DNA from: DAISKN01 sp963716925
Lineage (GTDB): Bacteria > Acidobacteriota > Vicinamibacteria > Marinacidobacterales > SMYC01
Assembly: GCA_963716925.1 (NCBI GenBank)
Contig: CAVQUX010000014.1
Coordinates: 372,001-436,000, forward strand
Direction of reading: 5' to 3'
DNA: 64,000 nucleotides
Positions 34,035-43,607 of the stretch are shown one piece after another. How positions within the stretch are numbered: the first letter of the stretch is position 1; every line of letters begins with the position of its first letter. Both the position numbers and the translations under genes were made by a program. Under the pieces are notes generated by a model. It was not told the origin of the DNA and ran no database searches. It saw nothing but the letters and a program-made list of their open reading frames with translations.

Positions 34035-34957
34035 GCCAGCTGATAGACCGCTTCTTCCGCCCACTGGGACGCTTTGTCCTTATCGAGGTAGCGGCTCCAG
34101 GCCTGAATGGCGGCCGGCTTCATGTCGAGCGCCTCGTAGTACCTTCCGAAGTTGTAGAGAACGCGGAGATCTTCGGGGGCGGCGGACTGCGCCTGGCGCA
34201 GGTACGCCAGACCACGCTGGAGCAGGCTATAGGAGTTCTCGGAGTCGCGCTGCGCCTTCTCGTAGTAGACCACGGCGAGTCCGTTCAAGGCATCGACCGA
34301 AGCGGCATCGCTCTCGAGCGCTCGAAGGAAGAGTGACTCGGCTTCGTCGAGCTCGCCGTTGTCCAGGAGCAGCAGGCCGAGGGTCATGACCGCCTGCTTC
34401 GTCGGCGAGCGGTCCACCGCGGTGCGGAGCTTCGCGAGCAGCGCCGCCTCCGCCGGGTCCTCTTCGTCGAAACTGCTGCGGGTAACCGAGGCCCGCTCGA
34501 ACTCGGTGATGTAGCGAAGCGGGATGCGGCCGGTGGCGTGGCGGAGCTCGATCATCGCCGACAGAGTCTCGGTGGCGACGCGGCGGCTCGAAGCAGGAAG
34601 CCAGCGTTCGGTGTAGAAGTACCAGCCGGCGGCTCCCGTCGCCAACAGAATCGCGGCGGCCGCGAGGATGGGCATCCAGTGGACGGGCGCGCTCCAAGCG
34701 CGCGACGCCGAGATCGCCGGTCGCAGTCGTGCCGCGACCTCGGACGCAGGCCGCTCGGGGACCCGGGCGAGATCCGCCTGCTCCTCGCGCGACGCGGGAC
34801 GATCGGCGCGGACGATCATCGAGAGGGTCTCGACGCAATCCGGGCACTCATCGAGGTGGGAATCGACTTCACGCCTGCGGCGGCGCGAAAGCCTCCCCTC
34901 GAGAAAGTCGTGAAAGTCCAGGGGCTCCAGGTGCCCGGACGTGGTCGTGTTCGGCAT
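34016..34957 (-). CDS. Anti-sigma factor-like membrane protein with TPR repeats
   Basis: 313 residues. The N-terminus has a zinc-finger ASD-type motif (HLDECPDC, His34, Cys38, Cys41), then a single membrane helix (MPILAAAAILLATGAAGWYFY, about 94-114), then an extracytoplasmic part with about four TPRs (LTLGLLLLDNGELDEAESLFLRAL, LAVVYYEKAQ, LYNFGRYYEALDM). It probably binds the sigma factor encoded just upstream and senses an envelope cue through the TPR region. TPR-bearing anti-sigma factors occur in Acidobacteriota. Confidence 0.8.
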
Positions 34958-35108
34958 TTTCCAGACTCCCGTCCCACAGAGAGCCGAGGATTGCCCGGAC
35001 GGATCGAGGCCTTGCTAGCCTTCGATCGCGTCTTCTCCCTCGGGTCCCGGGAAGCTGGTGTCGGTCCGAACTTCTCGGGGCCTTCGAGAATCCTTGCCCT
35101 CACTCAAT

Positions 35109-35837
35109 CTAAGACGAAATCGAGCGTGGGATTCCTCCCTGGCCTCCTCCCCGAAGCTCCTCACGGAGCGCCTCGCGGATTCGCCGGATGCATTTCTCGA
35201 TGCCGCTCTCGGTGAGCCCCACCGAGGGAATCGCCGCAATCTCCCCCACGGTGAGACCTTCCACGAAATAAAGCCGGAAAATGAGCCGGTCGCGCGGCGC
35301 GGTCGAGGCCTGGGGAGACGTTCTCTGGATGACGGCGCCCATGCGGTCGCGGAGCTCCTGTGAGGCCACGAATCGCTCCGGACCCGGCCCGTCGCTCACG
35401 AGCGCCTGGTCGTAGGACGGACCGTCCGACTCGAGCTCCTGCTGCACGAGGTTCGAAAGCGACGAAGAGGATTTCGGGGTCTTCTGTGCGCGGAGCTTCT
35501 TGAAGTGATCCCGCACCAGATTCACCGCGATGGTATGGAGGTAGGTGTGTATGGAGTGCTCGCTTCGGCCCCGGAAGCGGGTCAACGCGCGGCGGTCGGA
35601 CTCGAGGAGCTTCACGAAAACCTCCTGCGTCAGGTCGAGCACCGCCTCCTGGGCCGAGCCGGTGTCGAGGCCCGGGTTCCGCTCCGCCTCGGTCTGGAAC
35701 GACCGCAGCACGACGAGGCGGATTCGGCCCTGGAAGCGGGCCACGAACACCTCCCAGATGCGGTCCTCGGGCCCCGCGTGGAGGAGCCGCTCCAAGAGGT
35801 CGCGGTTGGAGAGGCGCTTGGCGTCGGTCGAGTCCAA
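35109..35837 (-). CDS. ECF-like sigma-70 family factor
   Basis: 242 residues with a TTG start (GGAG is 11 nt upstream). Region 2 is visible as AVLDLTQEVFVKLLESDRRALTRFRG and HTYLHTIAVNLVRDHFKKLRA, and region 4 as LIFRLYFVEGLTVGEIAAI and GIEKCIRRIREALREEL. There is a linker rich in Ser/Pro between them. It lies upstream of the anti-sigma-like gene, 151 bp away, and is probably controlled by it. No other good start exists because of a stop codon close upstream. Confidence 0.82.
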   Translation of the reverse strand: MDSTDAKRLSNRDLLERLLHAGPEDRIWEVFVARFQGRIRLVVLRSFQTEAERNPGLDTGSAQEAVLDLTQEVFVKLLESDRRALTRFRGRSEHSIHTYLHTIAVNLVRDHFKKLRAQKTPKSSSSLSNLVQQELESDGPSYDQALVSDGPGPERFVASQELRDRMGAVIQRTSPQASTAPRDRLIFRLYFVEGLTVGEIAAIPSVGLTESGIEKCIRRIREALREELRGGGQGGIPRSISS

Positions 35838-35972
35838 AGTTTCTTTGGCTCCAGGAGCTTTCGCCCAAAGAGGGCGCGAGCCTGTTCACGCGCGGGTAGG
35901 GGACCGGCGCCCGGACATCATAATGCGTAGAGGAGCCTCGGGGGAAGCCCGTCGAAGCCAGTGCCTTCGAGA

Positions 35973-35978
35973 TATACT
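35973..35978 (+). promoter_or_regulatory. -10 TATACT of hslV
   Basis: TATACT ends 6 nt before the hslV ATG, so transcription would begin at or next to the start codon. Confidence 0.55.
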
Positions 35979-35984
35979 TCCCGA

Positions 35985-36536
35985 ATGGCTCGCGAAACCA
36001 CCCGGGAGCGTGTCCGCTCTACCACGGTTCTCGCCGTCCGCCGCGATGGCAAGACCGCAATCGCGGCCGACGGGCAGATTACCGTCGGAGATACGGTGAT
36101 GAAACAGGGAGCGAAAAAGCTCCGGCGGCTCTCCGACGGCAAGGTCGTCGCGGGTTTCGCGGGATCGACGGCCGACGCGCAGGCACTCTTCGGCCGCTTC
36201 GAGGCGAAGCTCCAGGAATACCGGGGCAATCTCGAGAGGGCGGCGGTGGAGCTGGCGAAGGAGTGGCGCACCGATCGAGCGCTGCGAAGGCTCGACGCGC
36301 TCCTGGTCGTCGCCGACCGCGATCACATGCTGCTGCTTTCGGGAAACGGCGACCTCATCGAGCCCGACGACGGGATCCTCGCGATCGGCTCGGGCGGGCC
36401 TTTCGCCCTCGCGGCGGCGCGGGCGCTGATCCAGCACACCACGCTGTCCGCGACCTCGATCGCCGAAGAGGCCATGCGCATCGCCGCCGCGATCTGCGTC
36501 TACACCAACGATCGCATCCTGCTGGAGGAGATTTGA
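35985..36536 (+). CDS. hslV: ATP-dependent protease subunit HslV
   Basis: 183 residues. A 12-residue propeptide (MARETTRERVRS) precedes the catalytic Thr of STTVLAVRRDGK, and the rest matches the HslV fold (IAADGQITVGDTVMKQGAKKLRRL, GFAGSTADA, LLLSGNGDLIEPDDGILAIGSGG, NDRILLEEI). Forms the proteolytic core of HslVU with the product of the next gene. The propeptide is longer than in E. coli (2 residues). ATG at 35985 preferred because a -10 box ends 6 nt before it. Confidence 0.95.
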   Translation: MARETTRERVRSTTVLAVRRDGKTAIAADGQITVGDTVMKQGAKKLRRLSDGKVVAGFAGSTADAQALFGRFEAKLQEYRGNLERAAVELAKEWRTDRALRRLDALLVVADRDHMLLLSGNGDLIEPDDGILAIGSGGPFALAAARALIQHTTLSATSIAEEAMRIAAAICVYTNDRILLEEI

Positions 36537-36584
36537 AGGCCTCGATCGCCGGCGGCGGCGGCTTCCGCCGGGTATAGACGACCC

Positions 36585-37994
36585 ATGGTCTTTCATCTGC
36601 CCGAGACCGCCGAGGGGCCCGAAGCAGAGGAGAACCTCGACCAGCTGACCCCGCGTCAAATCGTCCAGGAGCTCGACAAGTACGTCGTCGGCCAGAAAGA
36701 CGCCAAGCGGGCGGTCGCGGTGGCGCTCAGGAACCGCATCCGCCGGCTGAAGCTTCCCCCGGAGATGGCGGAAGAGGTCGCCCCGAAGAACATCATCATG
36801 ATCGGGCCGACGGGAGTGGGGAAGACCGAGATCGCCCGGCGCCTTGCCCGTCTGTCGAACTCTCCCTTCACGAAAGTGGAAGCATCGAAATTCACCGAGG
36901 TGGGCTACGTCGGCCGCGACGTGGAGTCGATGGTGCGCGATCTGGTGGAGATCGCCGTCGACATGGTTCGCGAGGAGCGGCTCTACGAAGTCCAGGACAA
37001 GGCGGAAGAGAACGCCGAAGAGAAGATCCTGGATCTGCTGCTCCCTCCGATCCGCCCGGTGAGCGCTCCGGAAGGGGAACCCCCGCCGACCCCCGAGAAG
37101 CCCGCGACCGACTTCCGCGCCACCCGCGAAAAGCTCAGGAGCCAGCTTCGAGAAGGCAAGCTCGACAACCGCACCGTCGAGATCGACGTGCGCGAGAAGA
37201 TGTTCCCGACGTTCGAGATCATCTCGGGAAGCGGCATGGAGGAGATGGATATCAACGTCAAGGACATGCTTCCCGGTCTATTCGGCGGGCGGACCCGCAA
37301 GCGGGAGATGAAGGTCCCGGAGGCGCTCGAATACCTCATCCAGGAGGAGGAACAGAAGCTCGTCGACATGGATCAGGTCGGCCGTTCGGCGGTCGAGCGC
37401 ACCGAGCAGGCGGGAATCATATTCATCGACGAGCTCGACAAGGTGGCGGGACGCGAGGGCGGCCACGGCCCCGACGTGTCGCGAGAGGGGGTCCAGCGCG
37501 ACCTGCTGCCCATCGTCGAGGGGACGGCCGTCAGCACCAAGTACGGGATGGTGCGCACCGACCACATCCTGTTCATCGCCGCCGGCGCCTTTCACGTCTC
37601 CAAGCCCTCGGATCTCATTCCCGAGCTCCAGGGGCGCTTTCCCATCCGGGTCGAGCTCTCGTCTCTCAACCACGAGGACTTCGTCCGGATCCTTCGGGAG
37701 CCGAGAAACGCGCTCCTCAAGCAGTACCGGGCGCTTCTCGCGACCGAGGGCGTGGAGCTCGAGTTCGAAGACGACGCCGTCGAGGCCATCGCTTCCTACT
37801 CGATGATGGTCAACGAGCGGACGGAGAATATCGGCGCTCGGAGGCTCCATACCATCATGGAGAAGGTGCTCGACGATCTCCTGTTCGAGGCCCCGGAGCT
37901 TGCCCAGAAGAAGTGGATCATCGACGGCGCCTACGTCCGGAAGATGCTCGACGAGATTGCGAAAGACGACGATATCTCGCGCTACATCCTGTAG
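36585..37994 (+). CDS. hslU: ATP-dependent protease ATPase subunit HslU
   Basis: 469 residues. N-domain LTPRQIVQELDKYVVGQKDAKRAVAVALRNR, Walker A GPTGVGKTEIARRLA (74-), an internal I-domain (about 130-260), Walker B IIFIDELDK, pore-loop FTEVGYVGRDVE, and the C-terminal DDISRYIL that inserts into HslV. All features of a functional unfoldase are present; 48 nt from hslV. Overlaps the following lipoprotein gene in another frame. Confidence 0.96.
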   Translation: MVFHLPETAEGPEAEENLDQLTPRQIVQELDKYVVGQKDAKRAVAVALRNRIRRLKLPPEMAEEVAPKNIIMIGPTGVGKTEIARRLARLSNSPFTKVEASKFTEVGYVGRDVESMVRDLVEIAVDMVREERLYEVQDKAEENAEEKILDLLLPPIRPVSAPEGEPPPTPEKPATDFRATREKLRSQLREGKLDNRTVEIDVREKMFPTFEIISGSGMEEMDINVKDMLPGLFGGRTRKREMKVPEALEYLIQEEEQKLVDMDQVGRSAVERTEQAGIIFIDELDKVAGREGGHGPDVSREGVQRDLLPIVEGTAVSTKYGMVRTDHILFIAAGAFHVSKPSDLIPELQGRFPIRVELSSLNHEDFVRILREPRNALLKQYRALLATEGVELEFEDDAVEAIASYSMMVNERTENIGARRLHTIMEKVLDDLLFEAPELAQKKWIIDGAYVRKMLDEIAKDDDISRYIL

Positions 37995-39272
37995 CTTTCG
38001 GGCGGCGGCGCTCCTGGTGCTCGTCTCCTGCGGAAAGAAGGGAGACCCTCTCCCTCCTCTTCGTCTCGTCCCTGCGTCGGCCGAGGAGGTGGTCCTGCGC
38101 CAGGTCGGAGATCGCCTGCGCCTTTCGTGGAAGGCGCCCGCGCGGAATCAGGATGGAACGAGTGAGAACGTCGATCTCGAGGAAGCGCGAATCCTGCGGC
38201 GCGTGATCGAGATACCCGCCCCTCCCGCGGCGATCGAGGAAGCGGCGACGGATATCGCGGCTCCCGACGAACCTCCGGCGCCGGGTCAGACGACAACGCC
38301 GAGCCAAACGACAACGCCGAGTCAGACCACGCCGCCGGGTCAGACCACACCGCCGGGTCAGACCACAGACCGCCGGGTCAGACCACACCGCCGAGCGAGA
38401 CCCCATCACCAGGCCAGACTCCACCACCAGGCCAGACCGCATCTCCGAGCGAGACCACCGAAGGTCTCGCGTCTCCGGTCGCGGTTCCGAGCGTACCCCC
38501 ATTTCAAAGCGAGGCCGTCGCAGTCGCCCAGGTAGACTCGGCGGTGCTGGGGGAGGCGAAGAGCCACGAGGAGCCCGTCGACCCTTCCTGGATTGGGAAG
38601 CGCGTCGAGTACGCTCTCGTCTATGTGAGCCGGAAGGGGCGAGAAAGCGCCCCGTCGGAGGTCGTGCATCTCGACCCCCGGACTCCGCTCGCGCCGCCGG
38701 GAGCACCGAAGGCCGAAGCGGGCGACGGATTCGTCGCTTTGAGCTGGAGCCCCCACCCCGAGGCCCCCGCGTCGATCGGCTTCTCGGTTCATCGCCGGCT
38801 CCAGGAGGCGTCCAACTACCCCGAGGCCCCCCTCAATCCCGAGCCTCTGTCCACCTCGAGCTTCGAGGACGGGACCGCGGTCTTCGGAGCGGCGAGCTGC
38901 TACGTCGTTTCCGCCGTTCTGCCGCCGGCGGCCTCGATCACGAGCGCTCGCTCCGAAGAGGTCTGCATCACCCCCGAAGACCGGTTCGCTCCGCTGGCCC
39001 CATCGGGGCTGGTGGCGGTGCCGTCCGCCGGTGCCATTCTGCTGAGCTGGCGTGAAGTGGATGCCCCCGATCGGAAAGGGTATCGCGTCTACCGGGGAGC
39101 TTCTCCCGAGGGCCCGTTCGAGCACCTCGCGGAGGTCAATGAGCCCAGCTACACGGACGGCAGCGCCGCTCCCGGCGAGACCTATTTTTACGCGGTCACC
39201 GCCATCGACGACGCCCCCGGGGTCAACGAGAGCCCCCAAAGCGAAGTCGTCGAGGCGAGGCTTGTTCCGTGA
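37957..39272 (+). CDS. Lipoprotein with (PGQTT)-like repeats and FN3 domains, frame-shifted near 38368
   Basis: A TTG (37957) opens a lipoprotein leader RKTTISRATSCSFRAAALLVLVSC, with CGKKGDPLPP after the lipidated Cys, as in LptM-like lipoproteins. From about 38277 the frame encodes many repeats of an 18-bp unit (GQTTPP/PSQTT). At 38367-38368 two extra bases shift the frame; without them the repeat continues and the second half (38369-39272) follows with two FN3-like domains (VSRKGRESAPSEV, RVYRGASPEGPFEHLAE). The gene starts inside hslU. Whether the shift is real is open. Role likely surface display or adhesion. Confidence 0.6.
38277..38460 (+). repeat. Tandem 18-bp coding repeats (PGQTT type)
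   Basis: Tandem units like CCGGGTCAGACCACACCG encode six-residue Pro/Gln/Thr blocks. One copy contains a 2-bp insertion. The Pro/Thr-rich region is a likely wall-spanning stalk. Confidence 0.65.
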
Positions 39273-39277
39273 AATGC

Positions 39278-39283
39278 TATAGT
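39278..39283 (+). promoter_or_regulatory. -10-like TATAGT of the aldolase gene
   Basis: TATAGT 26 nt before the ATG; the leader contains AAAGGA, a ribosome-binding site, so this gene is not leaderless. Confidence 0.4.
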
Positions 39284-39309
39284 CGAATGGCGCGAAAGGA
39301 CGAAACCCC

Positions 39310-39987
39310 ATGAAGATTTTCCTCGACACGGCCAACGTGAACGAGATCCGCGAGGCGGCCTCTCTCGGCCTCGTCGACGGCGTGACCACGAATCCCAGCC
39401 TCCTCGCCAAGGAGAAGGCGCCCTACCGGGACGTTCTCTCCGAGATCTGCGCCCTGGTTCCCGGTCCGATCTCCGCAGAGGTCGTGGCCACTGATGCGCC
39501 GGGCATGGTGCGCGAGGGACGGGATCTCGCGAAGATCGCTCCCAACATCGTGGTGAAGTGCCCGCTCACCGCGGAGGGGCTGAAGGCGGTGCGCGAGCTG
39601 AAAGGCGACGGCATCCGCTCGAACGTGACCCTCTGCTTCTCCGCGCCGCAGGCGCTCTTCGCCGCGAAGGCCGGGGCCTACATCGTGAGCCCGTTCGTGG
39701 GACGCCTCGACGACATCGGCATCGACGGCATGGCGCTCATCAAGGACGTGAAGCAGATCTATCGAAACTACGGCTTCGAGACCCAGATCCTCGTCGCCAG
39801 CGTCCGCAACCCGCTGCACGTGATCGAGGCCGCGCTGGTGGGAGCGGACATCGCCACCATGCCTGCGAGCGTGTACCAATCTCTGTTGAAGCATCCGCTC
39901 ACCGACATCGGTCTCGCGCGTTTTCTCGAGGACTGGAGGAAGGCGGAGCCGGCGCTCAAGGCGCAGAAGATCGGAACCGCTGTCTGA
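39310..39987 (+). CDS. Transaldolase / fructose-6-phosphate aldolase family (MipB/TalC)
   Basis: 225 residues, the short single-domain class. MKIFLDTANVNEIREA, GVTTNPSLLAKE, Schiff-base Lys83 in NIVVKCPLT, and GIRSNVTLCFSAPQALFAAKAGA are the core signatures; ASVRNPLHVIEAALVGADIATMP is the phosphate-binding region. Acts in the pentose phosphate pathway or as an F6P aldolase. It lies 25 nt before the acyl-CoA carboxylase cluster. Confidence 0.93.
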   Translation: MKIFLDTANVNEIREAASLGLVDGVTTNPSLLAKEKAPYRDVLSEICALVPGPISAEVVATDAPGMVREGRDLAKIAPNIVVKCPLTAEGLKAVRELKGDGIRSNVTLCFSAPQALFAAKAGAYIVSPFVGRLDDIGIDGMALIKDVKQIYRNYGFETQILVASVRNPLHVIEAALVGADIATMPASVYQSLLKHPLTDIGLARFLEDWRKAEPALKAQKIGTAV

Positions 39988-40012
39988 CGGCCGCGTCCGC
40001 GGCGACGTAGCG

Positions 40013-41560
40013 ATGTCTCAAGGTCGCAACCGGGAGCTCGAGGACAGGAGTCGGCGCGCCCTCGAAGCCGGGGGCAGAGAGCGCATCGAAAAACAGCACG
40101 CCTCCGGCAAGATGACCGCGCGCGAGCGCGTCGCGGCGCTTCTCGACGAAGGGAGCTTCGAGGAGCTCGGGCAGCTCGTGACCCATCGCTCCCGCGACTT
40201 CGGGATGGAGAAGACCGTCATTCCCGGCGACGGCGTCCTCACCGGCTACGGGTGGATCGACTCCCGCCTGGTCTACTTCTACGCCCAGGACTTCACCGTC
40301 TTCGGAGGATCTCTCTCGGAAGCCTACGCCGAGAAGGTGGTCAAAGTGATGGACCTGGCGATGCGCCAGGGAGCTCCCATCATCGGGCTCAACGACTCGG
40401 GGGGGGCGCGCATCCAGGAGGGGGTCGTCTCTCTCGCGGGCTACGCCGACATCTTCCTTCGGAACACGCTCGCCTCGGGAGTGGTTCCCCAGATCTCCGC
40501 GATCCTGGGACCTTGCGCCGGCGGAGCGGTCTACTCCCCCGCGATCACCGATTTCACGTTCATGGTGCGCGACACCAGCTACATGTTCGTGACCGGCCCC
40601 GACGTCATCAAGACCGTCACCCACGAGCAGGTCTCGATGGAGAAGCTCGGCGGGGCGACGACCCATAACGAAGTATCGGGGAACGCGCACTTCCTCGCCG
40701 AAGACGACCGCCATTGCCTGGAGCGGATCCGGGAGCTCCTCGCCTACCTTCCGAGCAACAACCTCGAGGAGCCGCCGGTGAAGGCGAGCTCCGATCCCTG
40801 GGACCGCGAGGAGGAGAGCCTCGATCGCCTGGTGCCCGAGGAGCCGGAGCGGCCGTACGACATGAAGGAGCTCATCCGCAACGTGGTCGACGACGGGGTA
40901 TTCCTCGAAGTCCACGAGCACTTCGCCCAGAACCTGGTCGTCGGATTCGCCCGCATCGAGGGCCGTTCCATCGCGATCGTCGCCAACCAGCCCGCGGTTC
41001 TCGCGGGGGTCCTGGACATCAACGCTTCGGTGAAGGGCGCCCGCTTCGTGCGCTTCTGCGACGCTTTCGGGATCCCGCTCGTGACCTTCGAGGACGTCCC
41101 CGGATTTCTTCCGGGCACCGACCAGGAGTGGGGAGGAATCATCCGCCACGGAGCGAAGCTCCTCTACGCCTACGCCGAGGCCACGGTTCCGAAAGTCACC
41201 GTGATCACCCGAAAAGCGTACGGCGGCGCCTACTGCGTGATGGCGAGCAAGCACATTCGCACCGACCTGAACTATGCGTTTCCTACGGCGGAGATCGCCG
41301 TCATGGGGCCGGAGGGCGCGGTCAACATCCTCTACCGACGCGAGCTCGCCCAGTCGGAGTCGCCGGACGAATTGCGCCGGCAGAAGATCGCGGAGCTCCG
41401 CGAGAAGCTCGCCAATCCCTACGTGGCCGCCGAGCGAGGGTACGTGGACGAAGTCATCCTGCCCCGGAGGACGCGGGCGAAGATCGCGACCGCGCTTCGT
41501 TCGCTGAAGAACAAGAGAGACTCGAATCCGCCGAAGAAGCACGGCAATATTCCCCTCTGA
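40013..41560 (+). CDS. Acyl-CoA carboxylase carboxyltransferase (PccB/MccB-like) subunit
   Basis: 515 residues. N-terminal domain with GSFEELGQLVTHRSRDFGME, PGDGVLTGYGWIDSRLVYFYAQDFTVFGGSLSEA, GLNDSGGARIQEGV, SAILGPCAGGAVYSPAITDF; C-terminal domain with LVVGFARIEGRSIAIVANQP, FEDVPGFLPGTDQE, ITRKAYGGAYCVMASKH. These are the crotonase-type oxyanion elements of propionyl/acetyl-CoA carboxylases. The biotin carboxylase and carrier genes follow, so a complete enzyme is encoded. Confidence 0.93.
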   Translation: MSQGRNRELEDRSRRALEAGGRERIEKQHASGKMTARERVAALLDEGSFEELGQLVTHRSRDFGMEKTVIPGDGVLTGYGWIDSRLVYFYAQDFTVFGGSLSEAYAEKVVKVMDLAMRQGAPIIGLNDSGGARIQEGVVSLAGYADIFLRNTLASGVVPQISAILGPCAGGAVYSPAITDFTFMVRDTSYMFVTGPDVIKTVTHEQVSMEKLGGATTHNEVSGNAHFLAEDDRHCLERIRELLAYLPSNNLEEPPVKASSDPWDREEESLDRLVPEEPERPYDMKELIRNVVDDGVFLEVHEHFAQNLVVGFARIEGRSIAIVANQPAVLAGVLDINASVKGARFVRFCDAFGIPLVTFEDVPGFLPGTDQEWGGIIRHGAKLLYAYAEATVPKVTVITRKAYGGAYCVMASKHIRTDLNYAFPTAEIAVMGPEGAVNILYRRELAQSESPDELRRQKIAELREKLANPYVAAERGYVDEVILPRRTRAKIATALRSLKNKRDSNPPKKHGNIPL

Positions 41561-41581
41561 GCTCGTGTAGCCCCATCGCCA

Positions 41582-43084
41582 ATGTTCGGGAAAGTCCTCA
41601 TCGCCAACCGCGGCGAGATCGCCTGCCGGATTGCGCGCGCTCTGCGGGACGCGGGCGTGAGAAGCGTCGCCGTGTACTCCGAAGCGGATCGCGACGGTCT
41701 CCATGTGAGGCTCTCGGACGAGGCCTATCTCATCGGCCCCGCCGCCTCCGCCGAGAGCTACCTGCGGATTCCGGTCATCCTCGAAACGGCGAAGAAGTGC
41801 GGCGCCGAAGCCATCCATCCCGGCTACGGATTTCTCGCGGAGAACGCGGCGTTCGCCGCGGCCTGTGAGGAGAACGGTCTAGCGTTCATCGGACCCCCGC
41901 CTTCGGCCGTGGCGCTCATGGGCGACAAGGCCCGGGCCCGCGCGGTGGCGATCGCCGCCGGAGTCCCCGTCGTTCCCGGGACCCTCCCGATTCCGTCTCT
42001 CGACGCCGCGGAGAGGGAAGCGGATCGGATCGGCTATCCCCTCCTCGTAAAGGCGACGGCCGGCGGAGGGGGGAAAGGGATGAGGCGGGTCGCCCGTCGG
42101 GAAGATCTTCCTTCCGCTTTCGAGCAGGCTCGATCGGAAGCTCAATCCGCGTTCGGCGATCCGTCCGTGTATCTCGAGAAGTACGTCGAGAGGCCGCGCC
42201 ACATCGAGTTCCAGGTGCTCGGGGACCGCAGGGGGAACGTGGTTCACCTCTTCGAGCGCGAGTGCTCCATCCAGCGGCGCCACCAGAAGCTCATCGAGGA
42301 GGCGCCCTCGCCGTTTCTCGACGAGGAGCTTCGCCGCCGCATGGGAGAAGCCGCCCTATCCCTGGCACGCGCCTCCGGCTATCAGAACGCGGGAACGGTC
42401 GAGTTTCTCGTCGACTCCGACAGGAACTTCTACTTTCTCGAGATGAACGCTCGCCTGCAGGTGGAGCATCCGGTGACCGAGCTCGTGACCGGCCTCGACC
42501 TCGTGCTCCTCCAGCTCGCGATTGCGTCGGGAGAGCCGCTCCCCTTCTCTCAGGCGGAGCTTTCGCGGCGAGGCTGGGCGATGGAGTTCCGGGTTATCGC
42601 GGAGGATCCGTTCCAGAACTTCATGCCCACGGCGGGGACGCTCACGGTCTATCGGCCTGCGGAAGGACCCGGAGTCCGCCACGACGCGGGCGTCTTCCAG
42701 GGGCAGCGGGTGACGCCCCACTACGACCCTCTGATTGCTAAACTGATCGTCAGTGGCGAGAACCGAGTTCAATGCATTTCCCGGGCGAAGCGCGCGATTC
42801 GCGAATACCGGGTCCAGGGGATCTCGACGACCCTACCCTTCTTCGAGCGGATGCTCTCGGACGAGCGATTCGTTTCCGGCGAGATGGACGTGGGTTTCGT
42901 CGACCGGCACTGGATGGAGGAGATGGCTAGACCGGCGGAGCTCCCCGATCTCGGTCCCGCGGCTCTCGCGGCGGCGGCGGCCGTCGAAGAGGAGCCCCGT
43001 TCGGTGTCGAATGGGGAGGCCAGCGCTCTGGCATCGCCCTGGAAGCTGGCCGGCATGCGCGACCTCATGAGGAGACGAGGATGA
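41582..43084 (+). CDS. accC: Biotin carboxylase subunit of acyl-CoA carboxylase
   Basis: 500 residues, longer than the usual 450 because of a C-terminal extension. ATP-grasp hallmarks are KATAGGGGKGMRRV, EKYVERPRHIEFQVLGD, ECSIQRRHQKLIEEAPSP and EMNARLQVEHPVTE, with ARIGYPLL-like biotin carboxylase N-lobe motifs (ANRGEIACRI, VYSEADRDGLHV). It lies 21 nt downstream of the carboxyltransferase gene and overlaps the carrier gene by 4 nt (ATGA). Confidence 0.93.
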   Translation: MFGKVLIANRGEIACRIARALRDAGVRSVAVYSEADRDGLHVRLSDEAYLIGPAASAESYLRIPVILETAKKCGAEAIHPGYGFLAENAAFAAACEENGLAFIGPPPSAVALMGDKARARAVAIAAGVPVVPGTLPIPSLDAAEREADRIGYPLLVKATAGGGGKGMRRVARREDLPSAFEQARSEAQSAFGDPSVYLEKYVERPRHIEFQVLGDRRGNVVHLFERECSIQRRHQKLIEEAPSPFLDEELRRRMGEAALSLARASGYQNAGTVEFLVDSDRNFYFLEMNARLQVEHPVTELVTGLDLVLLQLAIASGEPLPFSQAELSRRGWAMEFRVIAEDPFQNFMPTAGTLTVYRPAEGPGVRHDAGVFQGQRVTPHYDPLIAKLIVSGENRVQCISRAKRAIREYRVQGISTTLPFFERMLSDERFVSGEMDVGFVDRHWMEEMARPAELPDLGPAALAAAAAVEEEPRSVSNGEASALASPWKLAGMRDLMRRRG

Positions 43085-43596
43085 GGCGCCAGAAGAAGCT
43101 CCATGGACCCGACGGCAAGTCGTACTCCTTCCGGGTCGACCGGATCCAGGACGGCTTTCGGGTCGATGCCGATCAGCCGGGAGTGGGGGGCACCGTCGTC
43201 CGCGGTCCCGAAACAAGGGTCTTGTCGGTCGTCACCGAGGACGGCCGCTCCTTCGAGGCCCTCGTTGACCGCGAGGAATCCCAAATCGAAGTCGCGATCG
43301 GAGGAGCGCGCCTCCGGTTCGCGATCGGCGCCCCGAAAACGAGCGCCGTGCCCCGAGGCTCCGCCTCGGGCCGGATCGAAGTGAAGTCGCCCATGCCAGG
43401 AAAAGTGGTCAAGGTTCTCGTCTCGCCCGGGGCGACCGTGACCGCGGGTCAGCCCGTTCTCCTCTTCGAAGCGATGAAGATGCAGAACGAGCTTCGAAGC
43501 CCCCACGACGGGGTCGTGGCGGAGATCCCGGTCGAAGCGGGGCAGGCCATCGAGGCCCGGGAGAGACTCTACATCCTCGTCCCACTCCTTAAGTAG
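43081..43596 (+). CDS. Biotin carboxyl carrier protein-like subunit
   Basis: 171 residues. The C-terminal biotinyl domain (about 100-170) has the EAMKM lysine site (FEAMKMQNEL) and the hammerhead flanks SPMPGKVVKVLVSPGATV. The N-terminal 90 residues have a different beta-rich character and may bind the carboxylase. Together with the two upstream genes it completes a propionyl-/acyl-CoA carboxylase-like enzyme. Confidence 0.9.
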   Translation: MRRQKKLHGPDGKSYSFRVDRIQDGFRVDADQPGVGGTVVRGPETRVLSVVTEDGRSFEALVDREESQIEVAIGGARLRFAIGAPKTSAVPRGSASGRIEVKSPMPGKVVKVLVSPGATVTAGQPVLLFEAMKMQNELRSPHDGVVAEIPVEAGQAIEARERLYILVPLLK

Positions 43597-43607
43597 GTAT
43601 ATCTGCC

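Noticed and set aside
38277..38460. Possible CRISPR or intergenic satellite
   Set aside because: The repeat keeps a coding period (18 bp, six residues) and sits inside a lipoprotein gene.
39956..41818. 620-residue reverse-strand frame over the carboxyltransferase gene
   Set aside because: Repetitive Arg/Gly/Asp composition and a perfect overlap with a real gene on the other strand.
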